From Planctomycetales bacterium (GTDB lineage: Bacteria > Planctomycetota > Planctomycetia > Pirellulales > Pirellulaceae), in contig JAGQPR010000008.1 of the NCBI GenBank assembly GCA_020426625.1, forward strand, positions 1 to 46,590: a stretch of DNA of 46,590 nucleotides, written 5' to 3'. Positions 29,301-36,622 of the stretch are shown in pieces (positions within the stretch are counted from its first letter, which is position 1; every line of letters begins with the position of its first letter). The notes under the pieces are model-generated. The model ran no database searches, had not been told where the DNA came from, and saw nothing but the letters and a program-made list of their open reading frames with translations. The position numbers were made by a program, and so were the translations under genes.

Positions 29301-29951
29301 TTCGCCCTCTTCCCAATAGCAACCGCGTTTGTAGTCGAGCATGCCATGGAAGTTGTCGAAATTATAGAACGAATGCGGGGTTTGGACGAAACCCATACGC
29401 TCGTCTTCAAAGTAACCTAGTAGCCGAGTGATAAAGTCGCGCCGAGAAACGTGGTCCGCGTCGAAGATCACCACGAATTCGCCATTGGTGATCTCCATAG
29501 CATGGTTCAGGTTTCCAGCTTTGGCATGCAAATTGGTGGGGCGGTTGATGTATTCCGCTCCCAACTCCTTTGCCAATGCGGCAACCGCTGGACGGTCGCC
29601 ATCGTCCAATACATAAGTCCGATGGGGGTAATCAAGATTAACCGCAGCGGAAATGGTACCTCGTAACAATTCGGGATCTTCGTTGTATGTTGGAATGAAC
29701 ACATCGACGGTCCGATCCTTGAGTGGCGGCACCGGCGCAGGCTCAACCAGTTCCCAAATCTGGAAAAAGTAGAGGAACATAAGAAAGCAGCCATACATTT
29801 CCGCTACGTAGAGCGAAATTGAAACGGTGCAGGCATAGGGGCCGGACAGATTCAACGTATAGACACCCCGGTAAGTCATATAGACGATCGTGGCCAATGC
29901 GGCGACCACGATCGATGACTTGCGGATCAACTGGTTTTCTTGTGAGAACAT
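26379..29951 (-). CDS. bcsA: BcsA-type GT2 glycan synthase with two PilZ-like domains and TPR tail
   Basis: This 1190-residue inner-membrane synthase has two N-terminal helices (13-66) and a processive family-2 glycosyltransferase domain: DDG (116-118), KAGN (144-147), DAD (164-166), FVQTP (188-192), TED (259-261) and QRLRW (297-301). Further helices (about 330-480) surround the gating-loop motif FVVTSK (421-426). All catalytic motifs of cellulose synthase are intact, and UDP-glucose is the expected donor. Two PilZ-like domains follow (about 503-620 and 645-740), both with degenerate c-di-GMP residues. Then come an extra membrane helix (about 766-787) and a TPR tail (about 805-1170) not found in ordinary BcsA. 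No Shine-Dalgarno precedes the ATG; a C8 tract stands 15 bases upstream. Confidence 0.88.
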   Translation of the reverse strand: MFSQENQLIRKSSIVVAALATIVYMTYRGVYTLNLSGPYACTVSISLYVAEMYGCFLMFLYFFQIWELVEPAPVPPLKDRTVDVFIPTYNEDPELLRGTISAAVNLDYPHRTYVLDDGDRPAVAALAKELGAEYINRPTNLHAKAGNLNHAMEITNGEFVVIFDADHVSRRDFITRLLGYFEDERMGFVQTPHSFYNFDNFHGMLDYKRGCYWEEGELFYNVIQPGKNYWNAVSFCGSAAMFRRQALEDVGLVATETITEDMHTGLRMHARGWNSLFVNERLVSGQAATDVTTFNTQRLRWGEGNLGVFAFDNPLTMKGLTFGQRIGYLGSMLSWTTGVQKLQLYIAPMLMLFTGVAPVAEFSITLTTITILYMLTIWTAVTVTSNGHGHLIGTEITHMAGFWTQIKSTYRALFKRKKSTFVVTSKRGRQSDSIRQYIMPQCLYIGGSALAIAWAGTRYAIGLSSDLNGLLVGSGLLLTQCWFAWEVIRRALRNKEDVIHAWRHPVAINVHFSFVDEKGVLQTGRGVSCDLNEIGMGFHSFDDIGSTDEIEITLSTIGLTATCRAFVRHKKMTLNSKSRRDGNANSWRIGAQFIDPSEESLGTIWRICSDYATARMYDKFEANKRKGKDDSIATLLNSSRLAEHKICLPINVSLPGYQVAPFFTVTEGLSQSGCVILLESRIENDSNVDISIATPLGEIVGEARVLSSKQVILGATALEYVQLKFDRFHGESRSLLLSLCGGADDELLTNVVTLRPREKSLPKFRPAMLAGTTSAAAAVVAVCTVLGFYKDEWLLAQVSGRTEVSSDVSKRLDGLLENVISDPNADENRIVKLREVFQKLGDTERARKLNEVLLERDVESFSASLCRAQSLDSVNRFDEAGRIYNLLLERERLPEDKESQQELLMSAARNAVNRGNTAKAVQLFAEIDEQFLSSTPDLLREYAGLLASTGKPSEAITLILGQATIVDADFFLMGAIYSSKKQFSQAIEQYNHILARQPDNRQAQLLLADNAIWNGDFSMAVMVLKSILQKADSHEAREKLAFASLWNKDSLEALVMFEKLTLEQPARKDYAQAFVEACLIADSITEKQKGLLRSRVAAFPDEVQANIDLFASALSKHQLFDQLRPLLEQILELEPTRVDVRLQLVDVLNSRGKHVEAEAHLQTLLALTSGNENLPSGRLVSTPPVSEPTW

Positions 29952-29966
29952 GGTGAAGTCACTTGT

Positions 29967-29974
29967 GGGGGGGG
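29967..29974 (-). promoter_or_regulatory. C8 tract before the synthase start
   Basis: On the coding strand C8 is followed by ACAAGTGACTTCACC and the ATG. The same C8-ACA string precedes the glucanase gene. It occupies the place of a ribosome-binding site, which is absent. Confidence 0.5.
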
Positions 29975-30090
29975 ACTGCCAGGTTAACGGCTCGGGACTT
30001 GCGTCAACATTTTACAGTTCGTAGCTTGAGCAATTCAAATATCAATGGTGTATTGGATTGTTCTAGAGCGCATCGTTCGGCAAATGGCCA

Positions 30091-31227
30091 CTAGGAAAAG
30101 CGTTTTATCAGGTTCAGCGATAGAGAATCCTGGCTGGCGTTCCTTCTTGGCTGTACTGATAACGGGTATTCACCCCACCAATCGCCTGCTGCCCATACGA
30201 ACCCCTGGATTTGACGTTGGTGAATTTCGGCAAAGAAGCTCTGCAACAGTTGGTTCCAGTTGGGATCGTTGGCGGGAACACCGACTTCGCCGATAATTCC
30301 CTTCACGCCATTGCGTTCGCACCAGTTTGCAAAGCTGGCCAATCGCTCGATTGGACGAAGCTCTATGTTCGGGTCCAGGCGAGCTTCCGCCGCGTACGAG
30401 CTGGTATACTTTCCGCTGCCATCTCGATCGAAATAGCAATGGGCTTCGTAGGCGGTTCTCTGTTGCGGATCATCGATCCACGCTCTATCTCCGTTGGCCA
30501 TCAAGAATCGTTCCGAGCTGGACCAGTCGTTGCCAGCGACGTAAAGCCATTTTTGCCGATCCACGCGGCGGATATGAGAAACGACCTCCTGCGAGACTTG
30601 TTGCCAATTCGTTTGACCTAGGTCATGGGGTTCGTTCATGATGCCATACCCCAGGACCGCTGGGTGGGAGGAATAGCGCTGCGCCAGTTGCATCCAGAAC
30701 TCGGCCAGAGCGCGACGTGATACTTGCTGGCCATCGGTCGCCGATTGATCGACGATGACGGTTTGCGGACCCTTTCTGGTCTCTAGCCGGTATCGCCCAT
30801 AGTTGTGCAAATCAATGATCGCCCGCGCTTGCTCACTGGCAACCATTTGAAGCACTTCATCCAAATTCTGCAGTTCGTGTTCCGCAGGTGGATTTTGCAA
30901 GTTCGGCTGCAAACGCTCCCAGCTGATGGGAATTCGAAAGTTTGTCACTCCGCGATCTACCAGCGACCGAATGGTGACACGGTCGGGATAGACATAGTCT
31001 TGATTGATGCGGCCAGGATTGCTGTTGGAAAACGAGGGTTTCTCCATGCCAAATTCGGCACCTGCAATGGAAACCCCTACTCCGCTGGACGCAAGAATCG
31101 ATGACGGCGATTGTGCTACGCAAGAGACGGAACTGACCGTCATGGTCGACAATGCAGCCATGCGCGCAATCGCGGTGCGTCGAGGGATCGGCGCAGCGGG
31201 CGCCGACAGATTGTGTTGTATGGTCAT
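30091..31227 (-). CDS. Exported GH5 endoglucanase-like glycoside hydrolase
   Basis: This 378-residue protein belongs to glycoside hydrolase family 5 (cellulase A type). The acid/base is Glu199 in IMNEPHD and the nucleophile Glu314 in IIGEVGVP. Conserved FRIPISWERL (97-106), DLHNYG (139-144), His263 in EAHCYF and Trp345 line the expected cleft. The N-terminus contains PRRTAIARMAAL, resembling a twin-arginine signal, before a hydrophobic segment. It lies 139 bases upstream of the synthase on the same strand, so it probably plays the part of BcsZ, trimming or releasing the nascent glucan. There is no Shine-Dalgarno; C8-AC immediately precedes the ATG. Confidence 0.9.
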   Translation of the reverse strand: MTIQHNLSAPAAPIPRRTAIARMAALSTMTVSSVSCVAQSPSSILASSGVGVSIAGAEFGMEKPSFSNSNPGRINQDYVYPDRVTIRSLVDRGVTNFRIPISWERLQPNLQNPPAEHELQNLDEVLQMVASEQARAIIDLHNYGRYRLETRKGPQTVIVDQSATDGQQVSRRALAEFWMQLAQRYSSHPAVLGYGIMNEPHDLGQTNWQQVSQEVVSHIRRVDRQKWLYVAGNDWSSSERFLMANGDRAWIDDPQQRTAYEAHCYFDRDGSGKYTSSYAAEARLDPNIELRPIERLASFANWCERNGVKGIIGEVGVPANDPNWNQLLQSFFAEIHQRQIQGFVWAAGDWWGEYPLSVQPRRNASQDSLSLNLIKRFS

Positions 31228-31229
31228 GT

Positions 31230-31237
31230 GGGGGGGG
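31230..31237 (-). promoter_or_regulatory. C8 tract before the glucanase start
   Basis: The coding strand reads C8 then AC and the ATG. Together with the matching tract before the synthase gene it marks the two minus-strand polysaccharide genes. Length variation would alter the leader, not the reading frame. Confidence 0.5.
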
Positions 31238-31403
31238 CCATATTTTTAAGAACTGTCTGATACTGAGAATCCTAGGTCGACACCAAAGGAAACCCTCGTA
31301 CCAAGTTCAAAATGATCAAGCGCCCCCAGTTACTGGGCCCCCAACAAACCGATTGTGCACAATTTAACGTTCGTGCGCTACGCAGCATCAATCTGGAAAC
31401 GCC

Positions 31404-33437
31404 TTAATCTTGGCTGACCAGTCGCAGGCCGCGAATTTCCAACAACCGCGCGAACCGAGAATCGAACAAGCCATTGCTGCCAGGCATAGAAATCTTCGTG
31501 TTATGCAAAACAGCGACTAATCCAGGTAGATCCCAAAAGCGAGCAGAACCGGGAAGAAAGTACGGAGCACGAATGGACGATACCTGCGAGAAACGGAAAT
31601 CGCCAGGATCGATCGCCAATTCAACGTTTCCCAGTTTTGGATTCAACTGCTGCGCGCAGAACAAGCCAGCGGCGGCGAGAGCTGACGAAGGACCGTTGGC
31701 GCGCACCATCGGTGCCTTGCCAGGAAACCGCCGTGCCAAAGCATCCAAAGTTAGCCCCAACTTGCGCGCTTGAATCGCAAACTCTGGCAAGTTGTAGCCG
31801 AAGGTATATGCAGCTGCCAATCTCGGATTGGCTACCAAAGATTGTTCACCCATTCCAAGTTCGTCGAAATAGTAGGTCTGCCGGGATCCTTCGCCTTCGA
31901 TTTCAATGACGATCGGCGATTGCTGACTGACCAATGCTTGTGTCAGCTTCCAGCGACCATCGGAGGGACTGTCCAGTTGCGTAATCTGCCCGTCCACCAA
32001 AGTGCAGTCCGCTGAGACAAGTTGCTTGGCCGTCAGTCCAAGGCAAACTTGCCAGCCCTTTTCCAGTGTGGAGATCAGCTCAGCAATTTGTTCTTGATCG
32101 CCTTGTAGCAGACTCGTCAAGCGGCTGTCTGCTAGGTCCGCCCACAGTTTCATCAGCTGACGCTCGAACTCCAGCCCCGCTTCGGGAGCAGGATGCTGCG
32201 CATCCCACACGGACAATTCATCTCGGCGAGCAATGTCAAAGTCGCGTTCCAGGATCGGTTCACAATAGCCCAGGTGAAAGAATTTGTTTATCCAGCCATA
32301 AAGGCTGACACGACTGACATGATTGAAATTGTGCTCAAAATGCAAAGCGGGGAATAATCCGACATGATCGCTGGCATTCCACAGACGATAAAGCGACTGT
32401 AGTTCGGGATATCCATCGTTGGGCATGGTTCTCGTCCAATCGTCCGCCGCAGTCATTCCCAGCGGGCGTGGTGCAATCAATCCGGCGATTTCAACATTGC
32501 CGGTTCCTGTGCGCAGCCAGCAGGCATTTTCACACGTGCATCCGCCTTGCATTCCCGTGCTGACCATGACCGCTGGAAACGCCACTTGAATGCGATCGTC
32601 CAAAGCAGCGCCCAAGAATGTTTGCGTTCCGCCGCCGCTTGCGCCCGTGATGGCGATGCGACCTGGATCTACGTCCGGCAAAGAGAGTAAGAAGTCGACT
32701 GCTCGCTGCGTGGCCAGAGCTTGCAGCCCGGGTACGGACTGGCAATGCGACTCGGCCAAGGGACTATACATCAACCAGCCTTCGCTCGTAACTTCAGTCT
32801 CTGCTGCTTGTCTGGCAAAGCGATGAGCGCGATCGAAACTGATCTGAGTGCTATCGCAGTAGCCTAACATGTCCCAGTGAAAAACGACGCAGCCCATCCT
32901 GGCCAACTGCACGCAGCGAGCTTGAATATGGTTCTCGGCAGCAGCCTCGAAACGCTCTGCTCCAGTAGCAAGCAATTGTTTTATCTGCCTCGGGCTAGCT
33001 GCGTAAAAACGTGCTTCTTCCCAGTGACCGTGCGGGCACAACACACCTGGCGCTTTCTGTCCCGGCTTGAGTTGCTTCGGGCGGTAGAGATTTCCCGTGA
33101 CCTTGAGACCAGGCAAACTGTCAAAGGTGACTCTCTCGATGGTGTAGTCTTCGCGATCAATTTGGCCATAGATTTCAGGTACTACTGGATCCAGTTCCAA
33201 TGCCGGAAACAAGCCCAAGCTGACCTTCAATTGGGTACTCAGTTGTTTCGCTCGTTCCTGCCAGGCCTCCAATGACTGTGGGGGATGAAAGGGGCTATGG
33301 GATTCGAGATCCCGCAGCGGTTCAGCGCTCACCGCTCGCTGGTGGCACACGATCGAAACAAGCGACAAGTACAGAAAGAATTCGATCGTCAGGCTGCCAA
33401 ACCCGGCCAACAAGCTACCCAAGTAACGATTTCGCAT
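31404..33437 (-). CDS. Secreted alpha/beta hydrolase, acetyl-xylan-esterase-like
   Basis: This 677-residue protein has an N-terminal signal peptide (hydrophobic 16-31, likely cut after AVSA at 38). The alpha/beta-hydrolase fold shows the oxyanion-side strand GVLCPHGHWE and the nucleophile elbow TGASGGGTQT with Ser267. GGCTCENACWLR is a cysteine-rich loop that I associate with planctomycete members of the acetyl-xylan-esterase/dienelactone-hydrolase group. Candidate acid and base are DDW (about 327) and HFEHNFNH. The C-terminal 250 residues form an extra region of unknown role. The probable activity is deacetylation of polysaccharide; the substrate is unproven. GGAG lies nine bases before the ATG. 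Confidence 0.78.
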   Translation of the reverse strand: MRNRYLGSLLAGFGSLTIEFFLYLSLVSIVCHQRAVSAEPLRDLESHSPFHPPQSLEAWQERAKQLSTQLKVSLGLFPALELDPVVPEIYGQIDREDYTIERVTFDSLPGLKVTGNLYRPKQLKPGQKAPGVLCPHGHWEEARFYAASPRQIKQLLATGAERFEAAAENHIQARCVQLARMGCVVFHWDMLGYCDSTQISFDRAHRFARQAAETEVTSEGWLMYSPLAESHCQSVPGLQALATQRAVDFLLSLPDVDPGRIAITGASGGGTQTFLGAALDDRIQVAFPAVMVSTGMQGGCTCENACWLRTGTGNVEIAGLIAPRPLGMTAADDWTRTMPNDGYPELQSLYRLWNASDHVGLFPALHFEHNFNHVSRVSLYGWINKFFHLGYCEPILERDFDIARRDELSVWDAQHPAPEAGLEFERQLMKLWADLADSRLTSLLQGDQEQIAELISTLEKGWQVCLGLTAKQLVSADCTLVDGQITQLDSPSDGRWKLTQALVSQQSPIVIEIEGEGSRQTYYFDELGMGEQSLVANPRLAAAYTFGYNLPEFAIQARKLGLTLDALARRFPGKAPMVRANGPSSALAAAGLFCAQQLNPKLGNVELAIDPGDFRFSQVSSIRAPYFLPGSARFWDLPGLVAVLHNTKISMPGSNGLFDSRFARLLEIRGLRLVSQD

Positions 33438-33800
33438 CGTATGGACTCCGCAGACGTCTTCGATCCCAGAAAATATTTATAGCCACCGCTCGTGAGGGCC
33501 GCAGGGTGGTCGCAGAGCGAGCTCAGAGATCACCCGGTCGCTAGTTCAAAAGTAATTATGAGGATCCGCGCCCCTTCGCGCTATCACCACCCAGCATCCG
33601 TTGCAGATTGGGCTCCCAGCGAAAGTCGCGTATTGGAAACAACTTTCGACCGGAAAGATTAAGCATCAATGACGGGGAGGGGCAATCCCCTCTGCCCGTC
33701 GACCGGCGATTCGATTTTGGCCATCGCGCACTCCCGAGACTCCCCGGTGAACCTGAGTTGGAATACAAGAGGTCACAAGGTAGTGTCGGATTCGCAGGTC
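33438..33800. other. Intergenic region, nothing recognised
   Basis: About 360 bases between two minus-strand genes. Short frames here are Arg/Pro-rich and show no ribosome site. A GC-rich GGGGAGGGGCAATCCCCTC segment (33674-33692) can pair GGGG/CCCC around a short loop and may be the promoter-side or terminator structure of the flanking genes. Confidence 0.35.
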
Positions 33801-36332
33801 CTACTGGTACAACGCGTGTCCGGGATCACCGCCACTCTTCAAATAACTCAATATTTGAGCGATTTCTTCCGCCGAGAATGTGTTGAGCAGTCCAGCTGGC
33901 ATCATGGAAAGCGGCGACGGTCGACGCTCGACAATGCTATCGACGTTGATGCCAGTGAAATCTCCTGGTGCTAACATGTTGGTCACGACCTGAATATTCT
34001 TGCCACTCAAGTTCGCGACCCTTCCCGTAATAACATCTCCATCCTCAGTTAGAAATGACGTTGCCTGGTATTGGTCGCTGATCTCTTTATTTGGATCGAC
34101 AATGGCGGTGATCATATCCGTCTGATTGAAACGACCGCTCGTCGCTGTCAGGTCGGGAGCCTGGATCCCGCCCTTACCTGCAAAGCGATGGCATTTGAAG
34201 CATTGTGCGGTAGCTGTCAATCGCTGCCCTTTGTCAAAATCAGGTTCAACTTGTAGCTTGGCCAATTCTGCCTGCAAATCCTCTAGGGTCCAGTTCTTGA
34301 CAAACTGACGGGGAGTCAGATCTTCAAGTGGATCTCGTGGTTCGGGCATTGGGCCTGCGAGATCACCCAATGCTTGCCGCTCTGCTGAGCTCAAGCTGTC
34401 GAGGGCCACCTGGCGAATGTTCTTTAAGAACCCGACAAACGATCTACCTCCGCGGGCGCTGGCCACATCGTGGAACCACTGAAAATAGTCATGGCGCGAT
34501 TTGGCATCCCAGCCTTCATTCAGTTCACGGAGGCAAAATGCGTAGTGGATTTGCTCGTCTTGTGCCCCAGCCACGTGCATTTGATGTACAACCCGAGCAG
34601 CAATGTTGGGAGCTCGCAAATAGATTAGCGTTGCCGCCAATTCGCGATTCACGTAGGTAGAGCTCGCCGGAAACTTTGCGTCCAGCTGCGAGAGGACCTG
34701 AGCCCTCTGCTCGGCGGTAGGAGGAGCCAATCGCATCCACAATAAATTGTGGGCCCTCAACAGATTCAGCTGCTCCAGTTCAGATAACGACGAGAAATCG
34801 ATGCCAACGAGCTTACTATGAATTTCGGCTTGCGCGTCCTTGGCTCCGCATCGGGCCAGAGCCATCGCTGCGTTGAACATTGCCAAAGGTTTCGTCTGTG
34901 CCAAAGCTGACTCGCGCCATTCTGCTACAGGCTGATGTTCCAACGCAATACGAGCTGTGAAACGAATAGCGCGATCGGGGTGTCCCAAGTCCGCGACCGC
35001 CTGCTTGATCGCTTGATCAGTGGGATGCAGATACGCAGATTCCAACTCACGACGATGCAGCCGGGCCGTTTGCGCTTCGGCGGGATCAGTGTACTCGGCG
35101 GTAGCCGTCGAATCGCTACCCGTGTAACGTACGCGGTACAAGGCGGATGCCGTGCGACGTCCTCCCACGGCGAAGTACATTGTTCCTTCCTCGGGATGAA
35201 TTACCAAGTCGGTAACGGCCATGGGAGCTGCTGTCACAAAGGGCTCGAATTCACCCGTATAGGAAGCACCCGCAGGAGTCATGTGCACGGCGTAGATCAC
35301 TCCGTAGCTCCAATCGCTGATGTACAGCGCGTTTTGGTACTTTGCCGGAAACTTGGCACCAGTTCCAAAGGCCACACCGGTCGGCGAACCAGGTCCGATA
35401 TCCACGACCGAACCAAAACTGTCGCCATAGTAGGCTGGCCACTTCCCTGTACCATTGCGCCAACCGAATTCAGCACCGCCGATCACATGATTGACTCGGG
35501 TGGGACGGTACCAGGGTGAGCCAATATCCCATTCCATATCTGCGTCGTAGGCAAACAGATCTCCCACTGCATTGAATGCCATGTCGTATTCATTGCGGAA
35601 ACCCGTGGCGATCAGCTGAACGTTAGAGCCATCAGGGTCCATGCGGCAGATCCAGCCACCAGGTGCCAGCCGTCCAGCCATGTGTCCCCCCGCATCTGCC
35701 AGCCGACCTAACAAATGGTCTTCGTCCCAGTGACGAGGCACCAAACTGCTACCTACCGACTCAGGTACATCGACTTGATTTCCACTGCAGAAATAGATCT
35801 GTTTGCCGTCTGGACTTAGCACCAGTGCATGCGGACCATGTTCGCCTGCTTTGTCAGTCATCGGAACGATGTATTCGATCCGGTCGTATTGATCGTCACC
35901 CGTAGTGTCCGTCAAGCGGTAGACACCGGGGCCTTGGGCGTCAGTGCCAGCGCGCTCGCGGCTATTGGCGTTGATGTTGATATACAGCGAATCGAAGGCG
36001 CACAACATTCCCTGAGCCAAGCCGATATTCACCTGCAATTGCTCGACACTGGCCTTGCCAGCTGAGTCTACTGTGACACGGTACAGCTTGCCATATTGAT
36101 CCGATGCAATAATTCGTCCTTTGGGATCAATGCACAGCGACACCCAAGAACCCTGGTCTGCTGCAGAGACATCATGCACCAGTTCGACTTCGAAACCGGG
36201 TACGGTGCGAAAAGCTAGATTTGCATCCGCGGCCTCCAACCGTTGCTGATTCCAGCCGACGTTCAGCTGGCACAGACACAAAAAAATGACAAAAAAGGTG
36301 CGCATTGCGTGCGGCAAGAATCGCTTCGACAT
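33801..36332 (-). CDS. PVC-type membrane-bound dehydrogenase with C-terminal cytochrome c domain
   Basis: This 843-residue exported protein begins with a signal peptide (hydrophobic MRTFFVIFLCLCQLNVG). An N-terminal six-bladed beta-propeller region (about 40-405) contains blade motifs such as SPDGKQIYF, NEYDMAFNAVGDLFAYDADMEW and NALYISDWSYGVIYAV, typical of glucose/sorbosone-dehydrogenase-like domains. A helical HEAT-like part (about 430-650) follows. The C-terminal haem domain has CFKCH (about 710-714) and the possible axial ligand in SMMPAGLLNTFS. Planctomycetes have many such proteins, thought to oxidise sugars or alcohols in the periplasm; the substrate is unknown. It stands alone on the minus strand, divergent from the next gene. 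Confidence 0.9.
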   Translation of the reverse strand: MSKRFLPHAMRTFFVIFLCLCQLNVGWNQQRLEAADANLAFRTVPGFEVELVHDVSAADQGSWVSLCIDPKGRIIASDQYGKLYRVTVDSAGKASVEQLQVNIGLAQGMLCAFDSLYININANSRERAGTDAQGPGVYRLTDTTGDDQYDRIEYIVPMTDKAGEHGPHALVLSPDGKQIYFCSGNQVDVPESVGSSLVPRHWDEDHLLGRLADAGGHMAGRLAPGGWICRMDPDGSNVQLIATGFRNEYDMAFNAVGDLFAYDADMEWDIGSPWYRPTRVNHVIGGAEFGWRNGTGKWPAYYGDSFGSVVDIGPGSPTGVAFGTGAKFPAKYQNALYISDWSYGVIYAVHMTPAGASYTGEFEPFVTAAPMAVTDLVIHPEEGTMYFAVGGRRTASALYRVRYTGSDSTATAEYTDPAEAQTARLHRRELESAYLHPTDQAIKQAVADLGHPDRAIRFTARIALEHQPVAEWRESALAQTKPLAMFNAAMALARCGAKDAQAEIHSKLVGIDFSSLSELEQLNLLRAHNLLWMRLAPPTAEQRAQVLSQLDAKFPASSTYVNRELAATLIYLRAPNIAARVVHQMHVAGAQDEQIHYAFCLRELNEGWDAKSRHDYFQWFHDVASARGGRSFVGFLKNIRQVALDSLSSAERQALGDLAGPMPEPRDPLEDLTPRQFVKNWTLEDLQAELAKLQVEPDFDKGQRLTATAQCFKCHRFAGKGGIQAPDLTATSGRFNQTDMITAIVDPNKEISDQYQATSFLTEDGDVITGRVANLSGKNIQVVTNMLAPGDFTGINVDSIVERRPSPLSMMPAGLLNTFSAEEIAQILSYLKSGGDPGHALYQ

Positions 36333-36622
36333 CGAGCTTCGTTCCGAGTAATTGGGTGGGAGGGGGAAGATATGAGTATTATCACTATGCAGGATCGTTG
36401 GCTGTAATGCAAGCTGACGGGCGGTTCAATCACCCTAGTCAGCAAAACACGCTTCTGAAGCCCGCCCCAAGCTAGTTGAGCTCAGCGCGATGATCCAGGT
36501 TACTCATTATACGTGCCCATGGTCTTCCTATCATCAACCCTAGGGACAAGCGAATTGGTATAGCTATAATCGCCTACAACAGTGGTTTTCCCATTCTCGT
36601 TTTGCAGATCCTGGACAGACAT
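36333..36622. other. Divergent control region
   Basis: A 290-base gap holding promoters for the haem protein (-) and the putative PEPCK (+). On the minus strand TCTTCCCCCTCCCACCC (36354-36370) is a pyrimidine tract before the haem protein gene, weaker than the C8 tracts near 30-31 kb. Nothing else is recognised. Confidence 0.35.

Noticed and set aside
30805..31104. Plus-strand frames inside the GH5 gene region
   Set aside because: They are shadows of the glucanase frame, which has both catalytic glutamates in their family motifs.
31325..31337. CCCAG-TTA-CTGGG hairpin between the esterase-like and glucanase genes
   Set aside because: A 5-bp stem with a 3-base loop and no T-run is too weak to call a terminator, although it lies in a suitable place.
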